Shown piece after piece: positions 18,023 to 26,751 of a stretch of DNA of 64,000 nt. Positions within the stretch are counted from its first letter, which is position 1, and every line of letters starts with the position of its first letter. The DNA is taken from contig NZ_OZ034761.1 of assembly GCF_964028355.1 (NCBI RefSeq), forward strand, positions 1,178,001-1,242,000. The letters run 5' to 3'. Both the position numbers and the translations under genes were made by a program. The stretch is from Wolbachia endosymbiont (group B) of Gerris lacustris (GTDB lineage Bacteria > Pseudomonadota > Alphaproteobacteria > Rickettsiales > Anaplasmataceae). The notes under the pieces are model-generated. The model was given only the letters and a program-made list of their open reading frames with translations, had not been told where the DNA came from and did no database searches.

Positions 18023-19460
18023 TAAGGTTTTCAAGTTGACTTTTCTCTCTAGTAAGTTGAGTTACTTGATTAGTGAGAGTGTTAATCCTTGTTTGCTGAG
18101 CTGATCTTTCCTGTCTTAAATCCCTTTCTAACTGTGAAATTTTGTTAGTGTCTCTTGTTTTTTCACTTACGACCCTATTCAGCTCTTTCTCTTTTTCTGT
18201 AAGTCGAGCCTTTGTTCTTTCAAGTTCACCTTTCAGATTTTCAAGTCGCTGCAATTCTTGAGAAATAAACTCATCGTTTATTTCTGGTTGAACATTATGT
18301 GTATTTGCTACAGGTTGCTCTGCACTTGTAGGGAACTTTTCATTTAGATATTCTCTGATAGGATTAAAATTTTCAAGCACCTCAATAACAATTTGATCAT
18401 TTATAAAGCAATTATCTTCTACTAATTCTTTTACATCATCCAAATCTTTTCTATTAATAACATCAGTTAATCGTTCTTTCATAGCTCGTTCAATTATTTG
18501 CTTTACCCATTGATTTCGCTCTATAGCTGGTATTGGTTTTATTTGACTAAAATCTAGCTCCTGATGTTTTAAAAGTTTAGTCAATACTTCCTCGTTATCT
18601 TGTGTTATTCCTTGTAAACATGATTTGATAATCAGGCTAAGTGGTGTTTCTATTTCTCCATTCAAGCTTTTCCAGCAATTAGGGTTAAATTCTTGACTTA
18701 ATAGTCTTTTTACTTCGTTAATGTTTTTACCAGAAAGAACATTTAATAATTGTCTTCCTCTTTGTGCTTTTTCAAATTCTAATTTCATTGTGTTCTCAAG
18801 TCCTCTTGTAATAAGATCTTTAGGGACTGTATTGTGATAATTTTTAATATCAGCTTTTACATCTGGGTGTGTGAGCAATCTTTTCACTATATCTACAGCT
18901 CCAGTCTGGCAAGCAATATGTAAGGCAGTATCTTTTTGTATGAAGGATGTTCTTACACTCTTCTTTACAGCATCATATGTGTAATTGAAATGTATAGGTA
19001 TACCTTGATCATCGACGTTATTTAAAGTTTGACCATTGCTACAATATATATATTGTGACGGTCTCACTTCTGCCACTTCCTCACCACGAAATAAATATAC
19101 CAGACGCCCAAATCGATCTCTCTTGTGCTCTTCTTTATAAACAGGTTGCTCACTTTGAGCGTTAATATTGATAATTCTTTTTTGTATAAGCAATTTAGCC
19201 ATTTTCTCTAACGCAGCCTGTCCATCACTGCTGGCAACATAGGAATTAGCAATAGACATCAAAGGTGTAAAGCCTTCTTTATCAAACTCATTAACATTCG
19301 CACCTTCTGCCAGAGCTCGCTCAAAATCTCCTGGATTTTCATCATCAATAGCTTTAAATAATTTTGTTGTTGATTGTCCTGAAGTTGTTTGATTTTGAGC
19401 TCGTAATGCTGTATCATTAACAACCCTTCTTCCAAAATCTACATTATTTCGCGAAAGCAT
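18023..19460 (-). pseudogene. ankyrin-repeat protein, C-terminus truncated by IS5
   Basis: The frame starts at ATG 19460, preceded by an AGGGGA site, and encodes about 478 native residues. It then runs into IS5 copy A and stops at 18009 after five IS-derived residues. Ankyrin-like units occur near residues 40-75 (FERALAEGANVNEFDKEGFT, then PLMSIA) and 175-210 (DTALHIACQTGAVDIVKRLL). A C-terminal coiled coil (residues about 405-478) is rich in Leu, Glu, Arg and Gln. No signal peptide or membrane helix is visible. Such proteins are candidate type IV secretion effectors in Wolbachia. The original C-terminus is not present beside the IS, so the true length is unknown. Confidence 0.8.
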
Positions 19461-19552
19461 ACTAAATTCCCCTTAATCTATAATTTATTAACATAATTAC
19501 AAAAAAAAACAAAGAGAATTGCAAGCGATTTAGTTAAAAATTTTAGAACTAA

Positions 19553-20500
19553 TTATGATTCTAAAAATTTCTCCGCATCAAGTGCAGCCATGCATCCTGT
19601 ACCTGCTGCAACTACTGCCTGGCGATATACCTTATCTTGAACATCACCAGCAGCAAACACCCCTGCCCTACTGGTTAGAGTTGTTCCAGGTTTCGTAATT
19701 ATATAACCCTGCTGATCCATTTCAACAAAGCCCTTAAAAATATCTGTATTTGGCGCATGCCCAATTGCAATGAACACTCCGTCTACTTTCAACTCCTGGG
19801 TTTTATTGATTTCTGTCGATTTGATTGTAACACCAGTAACTTTTTTAGGATTTTCTTCTCCAAGAATCTGCTCTACAGCATAATTCCATATCACCTTTAT
19901 CTTATCATTTTTAAAGAGCCTATCTTGCATTACTTTCTCTGCCCTTAATTTATCACGCCTATGTATCAGTGTAACTTCTTTAGCAAATCGAGTTAAAAAT
20001 ATTGCTTCTTCAACTGCGGTATTTCCACCACCAATCACAGCTACAACTTTATTTCGAAAAAATGCGCCATCACAAGTTGCACATGCTGAAACTCCGTAAC
20101 CTTGAAATTTCTTTTCACTCTCCAGGCCAAGCCACTTCGCTTGCGCACCAGCTGCGATTATAATTGCATTCGAATAGTAGTCACTAGTATCACCACAAGA
20201 TCTAAATCTATACTCATTAGAATCCTCAAGTTGTTCAACGCTTTTTATTTCGTCATCTATTATCCTTGCCCCCACCTTCTCTGCATGCAACCTCTTTTGT
20301 TCCATGAGTTCTGGACCTTGTATAGAAATAAAACCTGGATAGTTTTCAACATCCGTAGTAATTGTAAGCTGACCACCAGGTTGCATTCCTGTTACTACAA
20401 TTGGCTCTAAATTTGCACGTGCTGCATATATAGCAGCAGCATAACCCGCTACTCCAGATCCAATAATAAGAACTTTTGTACTCAATTTATAATTCTGCAC
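19553..20500 (-). CDS. trxB: thioredoxin reductase (NADPH)
   Basis: This 315-residue flavoprotein transfers electrons from NADPH through FAD to thioredoxin. The FAD-binding motif GSGVAGYAAAIYAARA is near residue 14, the redox-active CATC is near residue 138, the NADPH-binding GGGNTAVEEA is near residue 157 and the C-terminal FAD motif AGDVQD is near residue 288. Length is standard for the low-molecular-weight TrxB class. The start overlaps the peroxiredoxin stop by 14 bp, so the two are co-transcribed. The pair probably supplies reducing power to a peroxide-detoxifying peroxiredoxin in the cytoplasm. Confidence 0.95.
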   Translation of the reverse strand: MQNYKLSTKVLIIGSGVAGYAAAIYAARANLEPIVVTGMQPGGQLTITTDVENYPGFISIQGPELMEQKRLHAEKVGARIIDDEIKSVEQLEDSNEYRFRSCGDTSDYYSNAIIIAAGAQAKWLGLESEKKFQGYGVSACATCDGAFFRNKVVAVIGGGNTAVEEAIFLTRFAKEVTLIHRRDKLRAEKVMQDRLFKNDKIKVIWNYAVEQILGEENPKKVTGVTIKSTEINKTQELKVDGVFIAIGHAPNTDIFKGFVEMDQQGYIITKPGTTLTSRAGVFAAGDVQDKVYRQAVVAAGTGCMAALDAEKFLES

Positions 20501-21101
20501 TGTGTGAGTTTAGATAATCAGCCACTCCTTCATCGCTTGCCTGCATCGCAGGCTTGCCTTTTTTCCACCCTGCTGGACATACTTCACCATGCTCTTCATT
20601 ATGTTTTATTGCATCAATGATTCTAATGAATTCATCGATATTACGCCCTAAAGGTAAATCATTTATCGATTGATGACGCACAACAAACTTATCATCAATA
20701 ACAAAAGTTGCTCTTAGTGCAATTGAGTCATCATATAAGACCCCATAGTCTCTTGATATAGACTTTTTGATATCAGACACTAAAGTGTAGCTAACCTCTC
20801 CAATACCACCATCATTAACTGGAGTGTTTCGCCATTTATAATGTGAAAATTTTGAATCTACACTTATTCCTATCACTTCAACATCACGTTTTGAAAAATC
20901 TTCTATTTTGTTGCTAAATGATATCAACTCAGTTGGACAGACAAAAGTAAAATCAAGTGGATAGAAAAAAAGGACAGCATACTTATCCTTTATATGTTTA
21001 CTTAAACAGAAATCATCAACTATTTTTCCACTAGTAAGAACAGCCGAAGCAGTAAAATCGATAGCGGATTTTGTTACAAGATTCATAACTAACCTATTCA
21101 T
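20487..21101 (-). CDS. peroxiredoxin (AhpC/TSA, typical 2-Cys)
   Basis: This protein of 204 residues reduces hydrogen peroxide and alkyl hydroperoxides. The peroxidatic Cys lies in FTFVCPTELISF and the resolving Cys in GEVCPAGWKKGKP, which makes it a typical 2-Cys enzyme. A GGIG segment and a C-terminal tail after the resolving Cys are also present. Two starts are possible, ATG at 21101 or at 21086. The second gives the more usual N-terminus (MNLVTKSAIDFTA) and has a weak AGG upstream. It overlaps trxB and probably forms a peroxide-defence operon with it. Confidence 0.9.
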   Translation of the reverse strand: MNRLVMNLVTKSAIDFTASAVLTSGKIVDDFCLSKHIKDKYAVLFFYPLDFTFVCPTELISFSNKIEDFSKRDVEVIGISVDSKFSHYKWRNTPVNDGGIGEVSYTLVSDIKKSISRDYGVLYDDSIALRATFVIDDKFVVRHQSINDLPLGRNIDEFIRIIDAIKHNEEHGEVCPAGWKKGKPAMQASDEGVADYLNSHSAEL

Positions 21102-22208
21102 TCTTAATATTTATAATTTTATACCTTGATACATTTACATGCAAGTTTTCTTTAGCCCCAATCTTATAAAAACTTCCTCTTATGGCTGTAAAAATGTTAT
21201 GATAAGAGCTAATTTTCATGAGTAGGGAAATACCCAAATATTACTATCTTTCACCTTTTCTCCCTTCAAATTTTTTAACCATTTCTTTTACATTTACATT
21301 CGTGGAAGGTAAAATTTTGCTGGCAAGATGGTTGATCGAAGATTTTTTATTCCCTACTGGAAATGAACGAGATTGTTTTCTCTTCACACTGATATCCGTT
21401 TGTGTTACTGAAGCAGTTTTGTTTTCAGCAGGCAACACGTTCTTTACTTGATTTCGCTCAAATCTTTCTTTTAATGCCTTTACTTTACTACTCTCGCGAG
21501 TCACTTCTTTTTTCATAGCAACTACTAGTACTTTTGGTCCATCAGCTTTTTTTGCTGATTCTTTACCATCTTGATTTTCAGATTTTAGTGGTAGTGTAGG
21601 GTTACTCTCAGCTGATTTTTCCACTACTATTTTTTGCTCTGTGCTTACTTTTTCGCCTAAATCTTTAGGCTTTGGTGGTACTGCAGGTTTATCTTTTTTC
21701 GGTTCTTGTCTAATTTTTTGATTGATAGTAAACATTTTCTCTGGTACTGGTGGTGCTCTTGGTGGTTTTGGTGGCGCAAGAGATTGAAGTTGCTGTTTCT
21801 TCCTATGTTCTCTTTTTGCTTCTATATGTTCTTTAGGAATTGTTGCATAAATCGGCTCCTCTTTAATTGATTGTAGATTACGCAAATCTTTTGTTAAAGA
21901 TTTACTTTTTTCCTCTTGATAATTTGATATTTCTTCATACTCAGGATCTTCGTTTAATGAACCTCCATAACCTGAATCTTCTCGCTCATATAAGAGATTT
22001 TTCTTTTGCTGTCTATTTTCTAAATTTACTCCATATGACCTATATTTATCTTGACTTCTTTCTATTCGCTCTAAATTTGAAATTTTTGCAAGAACACCTA
22101 TATATTCGATTGATATTCTGGGAGTTACAGGGAGCAATTTATCTTTGATAAAATTACTGATATTCCTAATCGAAACATCTCTTCCTAATACTCTATTGAA
22201 TATCCTAA

Positions 22209-23071
22209 GAACCTGTACATGATCTCAAGAAAGGAATAAACTAAGAGATAATGTATATAAGTTAGGATATATGAGGAGTGTATACCCAAGTGATATAAGT
22301 CGGGAAAGATTTGAGATTATATTACCAGATCTAGAATCCTGTAGAAAAAAAACAAAACCAAGAAAACTGGATTTATATGAGTTATTTTGCGGTGTACTTT
22401 ATGTGCTAAAAAGTGGCTGTCAGTGGCGAATGCTACCAAAAGAGTTTCCAAAATGGCGCAATTGTTACGATTACTTCAAGAGATGGAGTAAAAAACCGAA
22501 TGAAGATAGAGAAAGTGTTCTAGAAATTGTCTTAAAAAAAATTAGTTGGAGAGGTTCGTTTCAACAGTGGTCGGAATACAAAAACAAGCTTCTGCATCAT
22601 TGATGCTCAAAGTGTAAAAAACACCGATATTGCTGAAGAAAAAGGTTATGATGCCGGCAAGAAAATTTCAGGAATAAAGCGTCATATTGCAGTAGATACG
22701 CAAGGTTTGCCACATGCAATTTATATTACTACAGCTAATATCGGAGATCGTACTGCTGCTGTAGAGATGATTTGTAACGCAAGAAAAAATCTTTCCGAAG
22801 TTCAAAATATACTAGTTGATGCAGGTTATACAGGAGAAAATTTTGCAACTCAAATAAAAACGACTATTGGTGCAACCGTTGAAGTAATAAAACGAAGTGA
22901 ATTACATACCTTTGTTGTATTGCCAAAAAGGTGGGTTGTAGAGCGTTCTTTTGCTTGGCTGGAAAAGTGTAGACGGTTATGGAAAAATTGCGAGCGTAAA
23001 CTCAATACTAGACTACAAATGGTCGTTCTAGCTTTTACTGCCTTGCTCCTCAAAAGATTACGAACAGGCTC
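22209..23071 (+). mobile_element. IS5-family insertion sequence, copy B
   Basis: An 863-bp element flanked by TAA at 22206-22208 and 23072-23074. It splits the EPIYA-motif gene, whose frame is restored exactly when the element is removed. Confidence 0.95.
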
Positions 23072-23081
23072 TAAGAATTAA
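22271..23081 (+). CDS. IS5-family transposase, orfA + orfB (copy B)
   Basis: Same layout as copy A (orfA 22271-22603, second frame to 23081). This copy has CGA where the others have the TGA stop of orfB, so the frame runs six residues further, past the element end. This is the only obvious coding difference from the other IS5 copies. Confidence 0.85.
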
Positions 23082-23441
23082 TGGCTTTTTATTTGCCTTC
23101 TTTACATAATTATTCAAGTCATCACGTATAACAAGCTTAGCTACATCTTCTGCCTTATCTGTAGAACCCTCTAAAGCACGAGCCAGATCTGTTACTGTTT
23201 TATGAAATTGTTCCTCTGGATTTCCTAGATTTATAGCTTTGATCAGAGAATCGAGATTTTTTTTATAATCCTCACTTTTAAATGGATCATTCATACCAAT
23301 TGTAATATTTTATTAAAATATAAATCTAAAATATTAAGATCTAGTAAATATTACTTTTTTAGTTTATATATAGCTATAGTTATACGGCGATAATGCATAG
23401 CAGAATAACGATTTTGTCATTCTAGTGTCTGCTGTTACCCC

Positions 23442-23815
23442 TTATCTGTGAAATCTAGTTTCGATATATGACACAGTCTCATACAAGTAGCTTCTCGATT
23501 GAGAGTTGTCTTCTGCATTGAGCTCAACATTATTTACTACTCTTTCAGTAATAACTTTGGTAAACTCAGGAGAAAGTTCTTTTGCAGAAAATGCAGCATG
23601 TACATCATTTTTAACAAAGAAACACGTAGCAAGTGCAAATACTGCTGTTGGTACAAAGCACCAATATACTAAAAAAAGTTGTAGAAGCTACTAAAGTAAA
23701 TATTGCTTGAAGCATAATATACTGTTTATCAATGCCAACATATTCAGCCATCAATTTTCTAACTTTGTTATTGCTGCCGTATGGCAAAAAATATCTTAAT
23801 AAAAGCTGTTACACT
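23442..23815 (-). pseudogene. decayed membrane-protein gene remnant
   Basis: On the minus strand a broken frame reads LLRYFLPYGSNNKVRKLMAE, then YVGIDKQYIMLQAIFTLVAS (about 23800-23665). After a frameshift near 23665-23650 it continues VPTAVFALATCFFVKNDVHA (a possible membrane segment) and AAFSAKELSPEFTKVITERV, to a TAA at 23444-23442. The two frames line up into one protein-like sequence with a hydrophobic middle, so this is a decayed gene rather than random sequence. I do not recognise the family. The interval 23295-23441 holds nothing I can identify. Confidence 0.5.
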
Positions 23816-23829
23816 ATTACTAGCAAGAT

Positions 23830-23968
23830 ATCAATCACGCTCTATTGGATCTACATTTTGATTTAAAATCGCCTATTTTCTTGCACCTTTTTGCCATTCA
23901 TAGAATGTTAACTTTAAACCTCTTGGCTACAAATGCTCTACTTTCCCCTGCATTCAATGCTTTTTTCC
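23830..23968 (-). pseudogene. possible transposase helix-turn-helix remnant
   Basis: On the minus strand a short frame reads KKALNAGESRAFVAKRFKVN and then breaks; an offset frame continues KRCKKIGDFKSKCR. The pattern resembles the N-terminal helix-turn-helix of IS630-type transposases but is not the 1,103-bp family seen elsewhere here. It is cut by IS5 copy C at 23972. Weak evidence. Confidence 0.3.
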
Positions 23969-23971
23969 TTA

Positions 23972-24834
23972 GAGCCTGTTCATAATCTTTTGAGGAGCAA
24001 GGCAGTAAAAGCTAGAACGACCATTTGTAGTCTAGTATTGAGTTTACGCTCGCAATTTTTCCATAACCGTCTACACTTTTCCAGCCAAGCAAAAGAACGC
24101 TCTACAACCCACCTTTTTGGCAATACAACAAAGGTATGTAATTCACTTCGTTTTATTACTTCAACGGTTGCACCAATAGTCGTTTTTATTTGAGTTGCAA
24201 AATTTTCTCCTGTATAACCTGCATCAACTAGTATATTTTGAACTTCGGAAAGATTTTTTCTTGCGTTACAAATCATCTCTACAGCAGCAGTACGATCTCC
24301 GATATTAGCTGTAGTAATATAAATTGCATGTGGCAAACCTTGCGTATCTACTGCAATATGACGCTTTATTCCTGAAATTTTCTTGCCGGCATCATAACCT
24401 TTTTCTTCAGCAATATCGGTGTTTTTTACACTTTGAGCATCAATGATGCAGAAGCTTGTTTTTGTATTCCGACCACTGTTGAAACGAACCTCTCCAACTA
24501 ATTTTTTTTAAGACAATTTCTAGAACACTTTCTCTATCTTCATTCGGTTTTTTACTCCATCTCTTGAAGTAATCGTAACAATTGCGCCATTTTGGAAACT
24601 CTTTTGGTAGCATTCGCCACTGACAGCCACTTTTTAGCACATAAAGTACACCGCAAAATAACTCATATAAATCCAGTTTTCTTGGTTTTGTTTTTTTTCT
24701 ACAGGATTCTAGATCTGGTAATATAATCTCAAATCTTTCCCGACTTATATCACTTGGGTATACACTCCTCATATATCCTAACTTATATACATTATCTCTT
24801 AGTTTATTCCTTTCTTGAGATCATGTACAGGTTC
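23972..24834 (-). mobile_element. IS5-family insertion sequence, copy C
   Basis: An 863-bp element in minus orientation with perfect TTA flanks (23969-23971 and 24835-24837). It lies in non-coding or decayed sequence. The 24838-25049 interval to its right shows no gene that I can recognise. Confidence 0.95.
23980..24772 (-). CDS. IS5-family transposase, orfA + orfB (copy C)
   Basis: orfA 24772-24440 and orfB ending at 23980, with the same frame change and DDE residues as copy A. Confidence 0.85.
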
Positions 24835-25049
24835 TTAAATCATAACTATATGCTGCTGGCATTCACATCTCCTCACTACTTTACCTATTCCATCATGTTC
24901 CTACTATTAGGAAAAGAGCTATAATTTTCAACACTAACAAAACTACTTCCCAATCTTTTACACAGCAACCTATCGAACCTCCAACTTCAGAAAAATAGTT
25001 GAAAGACAATCAAGGAAACAAACCTCTCTTCTTCATTTTGATTGGTTTC

Positions 25050-25172
25050 TTATTTCTCTAAAGTTTTAATGTATTCCGTTAAAACCCTGAATCCAATGTT
25101 AGAAACTGTATCTTTTGTTATAAAGGCTATTTCCCTCAATTTTTGATGTAAACTAGGTGGCAACCTTAACAC
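25050..25172 (-). CDS. small ribbon-helix-helix protein, ParG/CopG-like
   Basis: A 40-codon frame starts at GTG 25172, overlaps the parA-like stop by 7 bp and ends at TAA 25052-25050. The product reads LRLPPSLHQKLREIAFITKD followed by TVSNIGFRVLTEYIKTLEK. This is a short beta strand, then two helices, the ribbon-helix-helix fold that binds DNA as a dimer. The order ParA then a small ribbon-helix-helix protein on one transcript is that of type Ib plasmid partition cassettes (ParF-ParG). The frame is open upstream of the GTG inside parA, so the start is not certain. Assignment is by pattern only. Confidence 0.6.
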   Translation of the reverse strand: MLRLPPSLHQKLREIAFITKDTVSNIGFRVLTEYIKTLEK

Positions 25173-25855
25173 TGACTGTGCTGGCTCTGATTTTCTACAG
25201 TAGATAAGGCTTCCTCATAAACAGATTCAATTTCCCTAATTGCTTTTAAGTCTGCTGATTCAACAATCGCCATACCTTCGCGAGAGGCACGTGCAATTGC
25301 AATTCGCTGACTCAAAAAACTATCGAACCTTGTTAAGTTGTCAAAACAGCTTAAAAAAGCATCACATTCTTCAATTCCTGTTTTAGTTACAACTGGATTA
25401 GTATTCACTCGATTAAGTAAGATTCTTGCTTGAAAGTTTTTGTTACAACTCTGAGCACCGGCAACTAAGTTGCTCAGAGTGTTAAACGTCCACATATCAG
25501 GTGCAGATGGAAGAATCGGAAATATAGCTAGATTAGCTAATGATAAGGCAGCCCTTAAAGTTTCATCTACTCTTCTTGCGTCAACAATAATATCTTGATA
25601 TTTGGACTGTAAAGCTTGTAGCTCATTTCCGATTACTACACCAATGTTAATTTGGCCTAACACCTTGTGAATACTGTTAATTTTCGGTAAACTTTTGTCC
25701 TTGTCTCGCTGGGATGCCCACAAGGTAGCTAGCATTAATGGGTCAAGATCATAGAGAAGGACATTTCTACCTTCCCTAGCACGCATCACCGCTATATTTG
25801 TGGCTATGGTCGTTTTACCAGTACCACCTTTTTGACCACCAACAACTATTATCAT
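25166..25855 (-). CDS. ParA/ParF-family partition ATPase
   Basis: This 229-residue deviant Walker ATPase has GGQKGGTGKTTIATNIA at residues 6-22, the ParA/MinD-type P-loop with the signature Lys. There is no N-terminal helix-turn-helix, so it is the short type Ib form that works with a small DNA-binding partner; one overlaps its 3' end. Two usual motifs are altered: the expected DADPQ reads DLDPLM, and the expected DAGGRD reads DARRVD. These changes may affect nucleotide switching. Its likely origin is a plasmid or phage now resident in the chromosome. A chromosome-partition role is unlikely given its size and partner. Confidence 0.85.
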   Translation of the reverse strand: MIIVVGGQKGGTGKTTIATNIAVMRAREGRNVLLYDLDPLMLATLWASQRDKDKSLPKINSIHKVLGQINIGVVIGNELQALQSKYQDIIVDARRVDETLRAALSLANLAIFPILPSAPDMWTFNTLSNLVAGAQSCNKNFQARILLNRVNTNPVVTKTGIEECDAFLSCFDNLTRFDSFLSQRIAIARASREGMAIVESADLKAIREIESVYEEALSTVENQSQHSQC

Positions 25856-25989
25856 AACACACCTCGTAATATTTTAATTCACTTGGCGTCTACTGAAAAA
25901 TCAATAAGGGCAGTTTACATAATCCCATTTCAATGTTCAAGAAAAAGCGCTCCGGTGCTCATTCTTTATTTATAAATAATATTCTTAAT

Positions 25990-26748
25990 TCAATCCTTTG
26001 CTTTCTTCTCAATATATCTACATATCAGAATAGACAGCTCATATAATACTAACATTGGAATTGCAAGCCCTACTTGGCTTAGTACATCAGGTGGAGTTAA
26101 GATTGCAGCAATAATGAAAATTACCACTATCGCAATTCTCCGTTTATTTGACAAACTTTGTGCAGTGATTAGCCCTACTCTCACCATTAAGGTTAGTATG
26201 ACTGGAATTTGAAATGCAGTACCAAACGCAAACATGAATTGAAGAACAAGGTCTAAATATTCACTAACCGATGGCATAAACTCTATTGGTATACCGAAAG
26301 ATTTACTGCTATGTTCAAAAGCAATAAAAAATTTCCAGGCTAAGGGAAATATGTAGTAATAAACTACGGAAGCTCCTGTTATAAACAAAACTGGTGTTGC
26401 AATTAAATATGGCAATAACACTGCCCTTTCTCTTTTATATAAGCCAGGTGCTAGAAACATGTAGAATTGCCATGCAAACACAGGAAAAGAAAACAACAGT
26501 GCACTCATTATTGCAACCCTGAGATATACAAAAAACGCTTCTGTTAAGTCTGTATAGATTAGAGAAAAATCATTGCTATCTTTTGTAACTTCTATTAAAG
26601 GTGCAAGTAAAAAGCGGTATATATTTTCTTTAAAGTAGTAACAAAACCCGAAGGTAACACAAAAAAATAGAAAGCAAAAAATAACCCTTTTTCTAAGTTC
26701 CGCAAAGTGCTCATAAAATGAAGCATATTTTTGTGAGTTTTCGTTCAT
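25990..26748 (-). CDS. tatC: Sec-independent protein translocase TatC
   Basis: This 252-residue inner-membrane protein has about six hydrophobic segments and is the TatC receptor/core of the twin-arginine pathway, which exports folded proteins. Family marks are HFAELRKRVIF near residue 14, FPVFAWQFYMFLAPGLYKRER near residues 88-108 and the conserved Glu-containing ALLF-to-APGLY region. The late LTPPDVLSQ motif (residue about 217) is the usual TatC C-terminal signature. It lies 3 bp downstream of gapA on the same strand, so the two may be co-transcribed. Confidence 0.95.
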   Translation of the reverse strand: MNENSQKYASFYEHFAELRKRVIFCFLFFCVTFGFCYYFKENIYRFLLAPLIEVTKDSNDFSLIYTDLTEAFFVYLRVAIMSALLFSFPVFAWQFYMFLAPGLYKRERAVLLPYLIATPVLFITGASVVYYYIFPLAWKFFIAFEHSSKSFGIPIEFMPSVSEYLDLVLQFMFAFGTAFQIPVILTLMVRVGLITAQSLSNKRRIAIVVIFIIAAILTPPDVLSQVGLAIPMLVLYELSILICRYIEKKAKD

Positions 26749-26751
26749 ACT

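Larger units (their letters stand above)
21244..23294 (-). pseudogene. EPIYA/YEEI/SH3-ligand protein (candidate host-signalling effector), split by IS5
   Basis: The 5' part (23294-23075) and 3' part (22208-21244) are separated by IS5 copy B (22209-23071) with matching TAA flanks. Excising it joins KKPLIL to RIFNRVLGRD in frame and gives about 394 residues. The N-terminal 100 or so residues are helical and charged. In the C-terminal part, on the minus strand, an exact EPIYA is encoded at 21858-21844 and DPEYEEI (Tyr at 21939-21937) lies 24 residues earlier. After EPIYA come two class II SH3-type PxxPx[KR] ligands (PPKPPR and PAVPPK). The tail is basic and disordered, and there is no signal peptide or membrane segment. 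EPIYA and YEEI are known tyrosine-phosphorylation/SH2 motifs in bacterial effectors and host adaptors; the effector role here is inferred. The upper frame stops four residues into the IS, and the lower frame has only a TTG near 22137, so function in this strain is doubtful. Confidence 0.75.

Noticed and set aside
22137..22137. A native start for the EPIYA gene at TTG 22137
   Set aside because: The frame is open upstream to the IS5 junction and continues in frame on the far side, so this is an internal codon.
23506..23694. Plus-strand 62-aa frame in the decayed region
   Set aside because: The minus strand gives a more protein-like reading with a membrane segment; the plus frame is its shadow.
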